From contig JASSKH010000003.1 in NCBI GenBank assembly GCA_031763025.1, forward strand, positions 5,074,718 through 5,138,717: a stretch of 64,000 nucleotides of DNA, written 5' to 3'. The notes under the pieces are model-generated. The model did not search any database and had not been told where the DNA came from. It saw only the letters and a program-made list of their open reading frames with translations. The DNA comes from Macrocystis pyrifera (taxonomy: Eukaryota > Sar > Phaeophyceae > Laminariales > Laminariaceae). Below, piece by piece: positions 56,701 to 64,000 of the stretch (positions within the stretch are counted from its first letter, which is position 1; each line of letters starts with the position of its first letter). A program made the position numbers and the translations under genes.

Positions 56701-59700
56701 TCCATTGTGATTTTGATATCGTTATTCCATAGGTGTTTAGCGGGGACTTTACTTCGGGCTCGCTGATCACGGTAGAAAACAGGCGGCAGCGTTACGTTCA
56801 ACGGTCACGTCACGTTCCGGGAGGTTGAACACGCGACATTCATTCTTACCGTTTCTGGGAACGCAGAGTGAGCGCTGTCGGTATGTCACCCCTCATATCA
56901 TGGATCCCCTTCTCTCGAGTCGATGGACTATAGGGCCGACAAAACTTTGTGAAACATTGGGACTTGGTATTGATATCGATACAAATATGGCTTGTGAACT
57001 ACATTGTCAAACCCATTCGAGGACCCAGCTGGGCCGGTGCTTTATCGAGTCCGCCTGGACCGTGTACACTGATGAGGTACTCACTGAATATAGTTATATT
57101 CTCGTTCAGTGCTTCGGTTTTCCTCGTAACTCTACGGAAGAAGACATTACGGACGTATTCCCAAGTCAGCGCTATCTTGTGAGCTACCGAGCCTCGAGAG
57201 TGGCGCAAAACAAAAGCAGATATATTCATATACATGGTAATGGGTGGGATCCATCGACGTGCAGCAAAGCCCGTCGTCAACCCTTTGGGATGCTCTATTT
57301 TTCGTTCCCAGCGTTCTGCGGTTAGGTGCCGCACTTCAAGAGAGATCAGACTGTACCGTATGGTGCAGCCCCGAAACATATGCGATGTGCCTTCGTCATC
57401 TCGATAATGTATATCACCGATATATACTATTAATACTGTACATACAAGTATATTCCGGAACGATTCCACTCCGTAACGCCTATAATGTGCTCATGCTGTG
57501 AGGGCGGGGCGACGACGGCTCACTCGTTAGGCGGTCTGGATTTCAAGCGCTTACGTGGAACCACTGCGTGATAATCTTCATACACGTTCGTGCGACAGGT
57601 TCAAGAAAACGGTTTTCAGCGTGGATAACCGCCGTGGTGCGATCCAGGTTACCGGTGGCGAATTAAGGTGAGCGGGGATGGGGCGGAGCAATACTATTGC
57701 CGCGTTAGTCGGTTGCATCACGAGGCCACGTCGAGACCACCAAGAGCACATCCGTTAACGTATCCCTATGAGGTCTGATTGTTTTCTAAGTCAAGCTGAG
57801 CACGCTTTATTCGTGCCGTGGAGGTTAGCTCCATCATGAAAGCATGCCACAGGCATTGTAATACTATCTGTATTCCTGTCTGTAACGGCTTGCGTTTCCG
57901 GCTGCTCACGGCACTACGCGTCCTTTTTTTCTGTTACTGCGAGGCACCCCTCCACCACCACACGTGAAAATAATGTCGAGGTCGCCCGTGGACTGCAGTG
58001 CCACTTCGGTGGGCATCCACAACAGCGGCCTAGGCTTCGCGCAGTCGAGCACTCGTATCAGCGCAAAAGCTGGCCTCTCCCCCGCCGCCACAGCTGGTTC
58101 TTGATGCTAGCTAATCAGGCGTTCCACGATAGAGGTTGACCCTAATTTGTCTGAAGGTCCTCACTTGAGGAGCTCCATACCTCTCCCGAAAACTGCTTTC
58201 AGCAAAAATCGTAATGTACCCCGATAGATATTCCCACGGCCCAAGTATGCAAAAATGTTATTTTTCTAAACAAGATTGGCATCCAGACGACTTTGGGTTA
58301 AGGAACTCCGTCATTCAGAAACCATATCAGCGGAAGTGTGCTACCTCTATCGTAGAACGCGTCTAATGGGGAGGGAGGAGTGGCCAATGGCTGCAGGCCC
58401 CTTGGTTAGATGCGCAGACAAGCCTGTTTCTCCAGGGATAATTCATCGTTGATCACGCTCCCCTGTATCGCCCCGCCCTCCACCGAAAACCCCGTTTGGG
58501 TCTGCTTCTGCTGCACGTATCACCACCACCGTGACATATGTTCGTCTTCGTATCTGTGTGCCAGAAAACACCTAGCTGCGTTGTGGGTGAAGGGCCACTC
58601 CGGCGAACGAGAAATCGCTCGTTCAAACGTATGCAGCGCGCTTGGCGTTGTTGACACAGGGGTCATGACGCTCCTTCGGGCAGACCATGGCCCGAAGGTA
58701 CCGCCGCAAACGCGGGTTCAAACCGAGTCGCACCCCTTCTCCAGTGCAGAGTGGCTCGCTCAACTCGATCGCGTGAATCGACGGCTGTGGGGTGGAAGAT
58801 CCACCGTTGCTTCGATGATGACCCGCACGTTGTGTTTGATTGTTCTAATCACACAGATCTGTCGCAAGATTGGCTTTTTGTTTAACTCATCCATCGTCGC
58901 CTGTGATCGCGTCTATCTTTCATTGGGCAGGTTGCGTGGCGATGCGATGTTCAGTGGAAACGATTTCGCCAATGTCATCAACTCCGACGGCGGATTCATA
59001 AGGTCAGCCAAGATTTGTTTTTACGCTCTCGTCGTCTACATCGTCGTACTTGCAGTTGCTGAACAGCACATTGGCTACCACTGGGCTGTTTTCCAGCATA
59101 TCCGCTCCTTGTATCCCCGGGCCTAACGCCGTGTGGTACCCAACGATGTGTGACGGGTCGTTATTGGTCAGGTTCTCAACAACCGCGACCTTCGACGCCT
59201 CGAGCTCTAGTGACGAAGGAAGCGGTCGTGGCTGCGTGTTCATCAACGAAGGCTCCACCTCCAAAATCAGGTGCTAGTACATCGTTTAGTTGCCCGGTCG
59301 GGTTCATTCAATGTGAGTTTTTCACAGGTTTCTATTTTTTTCCGTGAGTGTTCGAGGTTGAAGCTACTGAGGTTGTGTGGTTTGTGGTCAGTTCCGTGTC
59401 GTCTGTGCCTATCCTGGTCTGTCAGGTTTCTTGTGGAACTGTTGAGATTCAGGCGATTCGATACATTAAATGCAAAAAAGTGCGACAAATGCACTGCTAG
59501 AGAACAGAGGAACTGCTACCGTTTCCTATCTGTTTTGTCGCCCGAACGAAACCAGTATAGTTAAGGCGCACCTACGTATACATCCTCGATGGGGGACCAC
59601 CACTAGTAGTCGTGTGCACGTTTCGAGGTAGGAAAATGTAGAGTTCTCCAGCCTTGTCAGAGATAGTTAATCCGCATTCGATCACCGTGATCGTCGTGCG

Positions 59701-62700
59701 CCCTGAGGTTATTTTACCATTCAAGCATGTGCCTTAAACCACGCACCACCTTTTTTACCCTCAAACCGTTTACCGTTCCAGCTCAAACAGTGTAAATCAG
59801 AAAAAATAGCTTGAGCAGCCTTCTGGGCAAGCCGTGACTGTCTAGAATATACCTATTTTACCTGTGAAGGTGTAGAGCTGGTTTCGTTGAGGTGACATTA
59901 AATTCGCGAATTCGAACAGCAGCGGCAAAATACAGATAACATCTTCCGATGTAGACGTATCCCACGGCAGGTAAAGACCCAAGGATTTCCGGGACGTTAA
60001 GCTGTTCAATCGAGTAACTGCCGGCTAGTGTTACACTGTTACCAGTCAGCATATTTCGTTTATCGGACTGGCGCAAAGAAACGTTGGTAGGGTTGTGTCA
60101 ACAAAATATCTTCGACGATATGTTCTGGGCAAGATCTTGGACCTCCTCCGGTGATGAGCGTCGAAGATAAGACACCATCCGCACCATCCCTACCCATGGT
60201 TTCCAATATATTTAACTATACCGTATAAAGGAAAGGTAATCTCGCTTTCCAACAGGGACAGTGCGCTCATCGCACGGAGTCGTGTGCTCTTTTTTCCTGA
60301 CGCGAATCTCTGTCACCCTGTTTTTCACCATGTCGGACGCTCGCCTGTACCTGGTGCAGCTTCCGAGGGGACGTGTACTTCATCAACAACAGCAGATGCA
60401 CCAACACGGAGGCCCCGCCGGTGTACAACAACGGAGAAATGACGTGAGAAACGTCGTTGCCCTCGTCAACGTCGACCGCCCCCACGAATCAAAAACGATA
60501 CGGACGGCGACGTCATGGGGAGTGTCTGCAGTAGCGTCATCCAACGATGGTGTATCATCCGTAGTGGGGGGGGGGGGGGGGGGGGGGGTTATCTGATTTC
60601 GTAGCAGGGTGCGATACACCGTGCGTAATTTGTAAATGACCACAAAGACTCCTCGGAGAGTGTTATTCGAGCGTATCCTATGGCTTCGAGAAAGGCGTAA
60701 GCAGGACCCTGCAACCGGCCGTGCTGTTGTGCTGAGCAGTGCCACACGGCAGAGGTGCCATTTTTTTCTTCTCAATACTGTCTGACCGGTTGAGTGCCTC
60801 CCGCGAGGAACAACGGTCAGCACGTTACGCTTTCTAGTATGATTGATTTCGGACTAGTTCATAGCAATGTTGGTCAGGTTGCGAGAACAATCCTCTTTTA
60901 AGGCGTGTTTCGGGTGACAAATTGAGCTCATCATGTGAAGAGCGCCCGAAGATGGCCCCCCACCTCTACTGCTGTGGCGCTGCTCTAACTCCCGGTTTTG
61001 ACGGTTGAGCCAGACGTTGCCCATCAAACTATGTAAAGAGGCTTTGCACGATAGAGGTTCACCCTCAATTGTCTGAGGCTCCTCACTTGACCTTAAGGAG
61101 CTCCATACCTCGCCCGAAAACTGACTTCAACAAAAATCAAATTCGTCGCGACGAAGAATTCCATGGCCCAAGTATAAAAAAAACGTCCTTTTTCGAAACA
61201 AGATTGGCATTCCGACGATTTTGGGTTAAGGAACTTCGTCATTCAGAAACCGTTTTAGCGGAAATGTGCTACCTCTATCGTAGACCTCCTCTCAAAAGTG
61301 ATGCGACGCTGTCGTGTATAGTTTGGATACATCTAGCTATCCGCCCCTATTTTTTGTTTGGTTCATATCACGAGATGTCCCAGTGCATGTCCCGACGCTG
61401 CCCCCCTTGTGACGCTGCTGTTTATAATCCGTACGAAGATTCTACGGGAAGGCGCGTTTCAACGACAACACATCTGGGGCAAACGGTGGCGCTGTTCGCA
61501 ACGAGTTTGGATCAATGACGTGAGTGCGTCCCGTTCTGCTCGACGCGAACCTCGCCTGTTCCGTTTGACATGATAAGCACGTGTAATGTGCATGTACGGT
61601 ACTATGAGTGTTTTCTCTTGTTTGGGCTTTCACTTGGGTAGCAGCTGCTGTGTCTCCATCGTATCATGGCCGTCGTCTACGAATATGGGAAGGTTTGGCG
61701 GCGGCCTTGAATGGACACCAGTACACGGAGGACTGCGGAGCGGATCACAGGAGGTAACTACAATGGGTGGGTATCCATGCTTGCGACTGCTACGTGAGAG
61801 TCTTACTTCTCGGCCAAATACACTCACGATACAAGAATAACGACGAACATGTTTAACTCTAACTTCGGGTCGAGTACACTCCACTCGGGTTCATTGTATT
61901 TAATTCATTCGCAAATTCGTAGCTTATTCTGTATGCGAGTGGCGCGCCCACAGTCGATTTTACTTTTCTTCTTTTGTTTTGTGGGTGACAGGTTCCACAG
62001 GGCTGTGCAGTTCAACAACAACCTTTCTCAGGGCAACGGTGGTGCCATCGCCGTTGACGGTGGAGACGTGACGTGAGTGCTGTGCAAAACGCCCAAGGTT
62101 GAAAAATAGCCATGACACTTTTTAACTACCAGTCGGGGTCGATTCCAAAGCAAAACAGGGCCGTCTGACGTATGCCTTTGATAGTGGTGCACCGACGGTT
62201 TTTCTGGGATTCCTCATTAAACAAAATGCAGGCCTATACCCCAGTCGATATATACTGACTTTTGAGAAGAATAAAACAGAAATGCAACCCCATGGTCTAA
62301 GCCACAAACAACGAAGAGAATGTGAGATGCCAATAATGTTCCCACGATATTGGGTAGAGTTCCTCGGATATTCTTCTTCCGACTTCAGAGGGAAAATTTG
62401 ACGGTATCAATTGACGGTCACAGCAACGGCCACTGCGTGCTTCGAGGATGATCCAAACTGACGTCGGGGTTGTAATCGTTGAATGCAAGGAGTCGTAGGG
62501 CACGGGGACAATCCGTGAACCAACGCGTGCAGCTGGGCGTTCGTGTTGTTCGTGGGCTCTATCTCGTGGTGTCCAAGAGGTTAAGAAGCGCTCCGGCAGT
62601 CATAAATGCTTCGCCTAAACAATTCAACTGCTATCGTGGTACGCATCATATGTAAGGATATATCTATATATTTAGTTCTATACGCAAGGATATACGCCGC

Positions 62701-63690
62701 CGATTGCGGAAAGTGGGGGGGGCAGCGTTTCGTTGATATCGTCCCAGAAGTTAGCCAGGCGGCGGTTATGGTGAGATGCAAAAACTCTGAGTCATGCATG
62801 TTCAATATCATTTTGTGGGGAAATCCGCCAAATTGATCTTCTTCGCCCTTACCGTTACTTCCTCAAGCAGAAGCAGGAGCGCCTTCGCATTTCACGCCGT
62901 CATTTCTCCGACACAAATGCCGAGTACATCCGTCTCACAAACGGCAGAGCGTTGTTGTCAGGTTTCGTTTAGTGAACACCATACGGGTACGCGTTTGCCC
63001 TTAGTCGTCGGCAGTTCCGCCGACTTTTCGCTACTACTGTCAACCATAGGAATATCGCCTGGGATCAGCGAACCGACCGATCACCCTTTTTTGTCCTGTC
63101 TGTCCGCCTTGACAGGTTCAGAAGGGGGGTGACGTTCAACGGAAACACTGCAGAAGAATCTGGCGGCGCCTTTTCCGTCCTGTTCTCCGACAAGTGAGCT
63201 CTTTCGAAATTGCCACGAATGAATATTTTTTTTAGGTTTTCAAGGCGATGTATGAAAGTTTTGAGAGCTGCCCTGTTGAACGCGAATATGTCAGAAACCA
63301 TGTCAGGCAAGGAAAACGGTACGGTGTCAAGGGTGTAAGGCTGGGTGCTCCACACAATGTTACTGTGACAACTAGTTGTTTGGTGCCCATCAAGGCATTT
63401 CCAGGTAAATTTGCTGTCTGTAAAGGGGCCACAGTGCTGTCTCCTGATATCGTTGGTTGATTGGCGAGTGCCCCCCCGCTTCCATGTCCCATGGCGCGAC
63501 AACCTCCGCATGACATCCGGCCAGCAAGAACACGCAACAATGAAACGTCACCCGTGATACGCACGGCCTGCCCCCGTACTTGTGCCTCTTGCGCAGCCGC
63601 TCTCTTGACACTTCTGGCTTCGGCTCGCTTACATTCGAGAGGCCGTCCGCGGTGCGCTTCGTGGACAATACCGTCGACACAACGCGGGGG
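53738..63690 (+). CDS. Pmp-type repeat protein gene, right copy, at least eleven proposed exons, continues past the window
   Basis: Proposed exons: 53771-54063, 56198-56282, 56734-56867, 56920-57076 (tentative), 57599-57667, 58931-59002, 59067-59270, 60360-60443, 61992-62072, 63116-63193, 63597-63690. The N terminus is hydrophobic. The rest carries Pmp-like repeats such as FNGNTAEESGGAF, FNNNLSQGNGGAI and FSGNDFANVINSDGGF. Pmp repeats fold as right-handed beta-helices in secreted or surface proteins; adhesion is the usual suggestion. Most exons are symmetric phase-2 modules. The phase does not connect between exon 4 (ends phase 0) and the exon at 57599 (starts phase 2), so an exon is missing or exon 4 is wrong. 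No cytoplasmic or enzymatic domain is seen. Confidence 0.65.
53771..54063 (+). CDS. Right Pmp-type gene, exon 1
   Basis: Encodes a hydrophobic segment (ATFMMLSCLPL) and then RAVCDDVDQFLDVPFPLTGD, paired with RAVCHDVDTFLDVPFPLTGD in the left copy. The left start codon (ATG CCG CTG) corresponds to GTA CCG CTG here. This copy must therefore start further upstream, at 53771 or 53738. It ends in phase 2 at GTAAGC. Confidence 0.6.
54064..56197. other. Intron 1 of the right Pmp-type gene
   Basis: About 2.1 kb, against 1.8 kb in the left copy; parts are still alignable (for example CAGGAGCCGCGCACACATGC near 55980 and the reverse complement near 2330). It holds a doubled TACCAGGTA (54259-54274) and MITE A copy 4. 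No further exon was recognised, but one could be hidden. Confidence 0.45.
54932..55028. mobile_element. MITE family A, copy 4
   Basis: TACGGGGGACCATAGTAAAT to CTATGGACCCCTGTA, 97 bp with TA at both ends, inside intron 1. The most diverged copy. Confidence 0.65.
56198..56282 (+). CDS. Right Pmp-type gene, exon 2 (85 bp)
   Basis: CCGCAG acceptor, GTGAGC donor. Encodes FINVAFLVLPGAALVFDMPQ and on. Start phase 2, end phase 0, as in the left copy. Confidence 0.65.
56734..56867 (+). CDS. Right Pmp-type gene, exon 3 with compensated frameshift
   Basis: Same length and splice sites as left exon 3. Relative to it there is one extra base in the AAAA run near 56777-56780 and one base missing near 56820. 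Between them about 13 codons are read in another frame, turning the SVTFNGGVTF repeat core into RQRYVQRSRHV. The flanks (VFSGDF; EVEHATFILTVSGNA) stay in frame. Confidence 0.6.
56920..57076 (+). CDS. Right Pmp-type gene, tentative exon 4
   Basis: Starts after TCTCGAG with phase 2 and contains GPTKLCETLGLGIDIDTN and CELHC, matching the left copy with several silent changes. The intron from exon 3 would be only 52 bp. A GTACTC donor gives phase 0, which does not fit the next exon. Confidence 0.35.
57077..57598 (+). other. Intron or missing-exon region
   Basis: The exon 4 frame stays open to 57325 (EYSYILVQCFGFPRNSTEED), so the exon may be longer. One TATTAATA at 57428-57435. A joining exon ending in phase 2 should lie here if the model is right. 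Confidence 0.3.
57599..57667 (+). CDS. Right Pmp-type gene, symmetric exon (69 bp)
   Basis: GCGACAG acceptor, GTGAGC donor, phase 2-2. Encodes FKKTVFSVDNRRGAIQVTGG and ELR, with the F-S-V-D-N and G-A-I landmarks of a Pmp repeat. Confidence 0.6.
57668..58930 (+). other. Intron with MITE B copy 1 and GC-rich open sequence
   Basis: 57930-58105 is GC-rich and open in more than one frame without a recognised domain. A 238-codon frame (58410-59126) covers the following exon in frame, but its first 170 codons show no Pmp pattern. Confidence 0.35.
58126..58353. mobile_element. MITE family B, copy 1 (228 bp)
   Basis: Begins ACGATAGAGGTTGACCCT and ends GCTACCTCTATCGT, a short inverted terminus. It is about 80% like 61048-61281 by eye and in the same orientation. 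No target duplication was found. Confidence 0.6.
58931..59002 (+). CDS. Right Pmp-type gene, symmetric exon (72 bp)
   Basis: TTGGGCAG acceptor, GTCAGC donor, phase 2-2. Encodes LRGDAMFSGNDFANVINSDG and GFIR, a Pmp repeat (F-S-G-N ... G-G-F-I). Confidence 0.65.
59067..59270 (+). CDS. Right Pmp-type gene, inter-repeat exon (204 bp)
   Basis: Starts after TGAACAG in phase 2 and ends AAAATCAG before GTGCTAGT, also phase 2. Encodes TLATTGLFSSISAPCIPG, then RFSTTATFDASS and GRGCVFINEGSTSKI. The AG at 59054-59055 is an alternative acceptor but would break phase. Confidence 0.55.
59271..60359. other. Intron with a possible leucine-rich-repeat remnant on the opposite strand
   Basis: On the minus strand at 60076-59858 a short frame reads NMLTGNSVTLAGSYS and LNVPEILGSLPAVGYVYIG. 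This resembles one plant-type LRR unit (L-x-x-I/V-P-x-x-L-G-x-L-P-x-L). It is isolated and may be chance or a gene relic. Confidence 0.25.
60360..60443 (+). CDS. Right Pmp-type gene, symmetric exon (84 bp)
   Basis: GGTGCAG acceptor, GTGAGA donor, phase 2-2. Encodes FRGDVYFINNSRCTNTEAPP and VYNNGEMT. Confidence 0.6.
60444..61991. other. Intron with poly-G run and MITE B copy 2
   Basis: A run of 23 G lies at 60566-60588. A weak repeat-like string, ALNGHQYTEDCGAD (about 61705-61745), could be a diverged exon but lacks a good donor. Confidence 0.35.
61048..61281. mobile_element. MITE family B, copy 2 (234 bp)
   Basis: ACGATAGAGGTTCACCCT to GCTACCTCTATCGT. Shares AAACAAGATTGGCAT and TTTGGGTTAAGGAACT with copy 1. 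Confidence 0.6.
61992..62072 (+). CDS. Right Pmp-type gene, symmetric exon (81 bp)
   Basis: GTGACAG acceptor, GTGAGT donor, phase 2-2. Encodes FHRAVQFNNNLSQGNGGAIA and VDGGDVT, the clearest Pmp repeat here (FNNN and GGAI). Confidence 0.75.
62073..63115. other. Intron, nothing recognised
   Basis: Open frames on both strands are short and overlapping; no exon with Pmp landmarks was seen. Confidence 0.35.
63116..63193 (+). CDS. Right Pmp-type gene, symmetric exon (78 bp)
   Basis: TTGACAG acceptor, GTGAGC donor, phase 2-2. Encodes FRRGVTFNGNTAEESGGAFS and VLFSDK. Confidence 0.75.
63597..63690 (+). CDS. Right Pmp-type gene, exon (94 bp, phase 2 to 0)
   Basis: GCGCAG acceptor, GTAAGT donor. Encodes RSLDTSGFGSLTFERPSAVR and FVDNTVDTTRG. 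Like exon 3, it ends a repeat at phase 0 just before the expected G-G-A, so the next exon should start in phase 0. A 198-codon frame on the opposite strand (63232-63828) is taken as a shadow. Confidence 0.6.
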
Positions 63691-64000
63691 GTAAGTTGAT
63701 TGGTCCGTTCGTCCTTGTCCGACTACGGCGCCCTGACCGTTTCGCCATAGTGCAGAGTTATTTGGCTGGCCATCGTCGGGAATGATCGGAATCCTCACCC
63801 ATCCGAGACTGCACATGTTTGTGTTCATCGTTAGCTGTCTTGCTCTTCACCCATGCTTTAGACGTTCGCACCCGGTGTTCGTCGTGTTCCGTGCTGGCAA
63901 ATCGTTTGTTTTCACCCCGCGAGTGAGGCAGACGATTGTGCAAAGTAGTGCGCGCGCTTTTATCCCTGCTCGGTGTCATACACTCGGTTACATCTGGTCG
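63691..64000 (+). other. Right window edge, next exon unresolved
   Basis: A possible phase-0 exon starts after CATGCTTTAG (63868), but neither frame gives a clear Pmp pattern before the sequence ends. Confidence 0.25.

Noticed and set aside
56999..57469. 156-codon minus-strand frame opposite exon 4
   Set aside because: Differences between the left and right copies are silent in the plus-sense Pmp frame, which favours that reading.
59858..60076. Leucine-rich-repeat gene on the minus strand
   Set aside because: Only one poor unit is visible inside an intron of another gene; kept as a low-confidence note in the intron entry.
63232..63828. 198-codon minus-strand frame at the right end
   Set aside because: It overlaps a plus-strand Pmp exon with good splice sites and shows no domain.

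Overview
The window looks like nuclear DNA of a repeat-rich eukaryote. Genes are split by GT-AG introns, there is no operon structure, and most of the sequence is decayed transposons. A brown alga or related stramenopile is my best guess: two genes encode Pmp-type (polymorphic membrane protein, F-x-x-N / G-G-x-I) repeats, there is a TTAGGG tract, and the Ty3/gypsy, Ty1/copia and LINE remnants would fit such a genome. The assignment is inference; no organism-specific marker was seen.

Layout. Position 1-4203 (minus strand) carries exons of a secreted or membrane Pmp-repeat gene. Its paralogue lies in inverted orientation at 53.7-64 kb (plus strand), with eleven proposed exons running to the window edge. 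Homology between the two covers exons, introns and at least 350 bp upstream. About 49 kb between them holds MITEs at 5.2, 11.5, 46.1 and 54.9 kb (the last inside the right gene), three tRNA-like SINEs (7.8, 9.8, 39.8 kb), a 2-kb dispersed element in two inverted copies (7.5-9.5 and 28.7-30.4 kb) and a PIF/Harbinger-like non-autonomous element (12.2-13.0 kb). It also holds a GC-rich segment with two RING-H2-like ORFs (15-16.7 kb), a low-complexity inverted element (17.6-18.7 kb), and a LINE (about 23.4-27.8 kb) broken by a CCATGG/telomere-like block. Further right are the 3' end of a gypsy element with a probable LTR (32.9-36.1 kb), a copia remnant on the minus strand (40.6-42.3 kb), and several fold-back structures (45.7-53.1 kb).

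How it fits together. The only convincing host genes are the two Pmp-type paralogues. Several proposed exons of the right gene are symmetric phase-2 modules, which suits repeat-number evolution by exon duplication. Both copies carry lesions or ambiguities: the left has a stop soon after exon 3, and the right has paired compensating indels in exon 3. Either could be a pseudogene.

The most unusual signal is a set of tiny TA-anchored insertions. The palindrome TACCWGGTA occurs at least 16 times, TATTAATA at least 15 times and TACAGCAGTA/TACTGCTGTA at least 9 times (hand counts). In several pairs of repeat copies one copy has only TA where the other has the longer motif, so these look like 6-8-bp insertions at TA. 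They resemble Tc1/mariner excision footprints, but no source element was found here.
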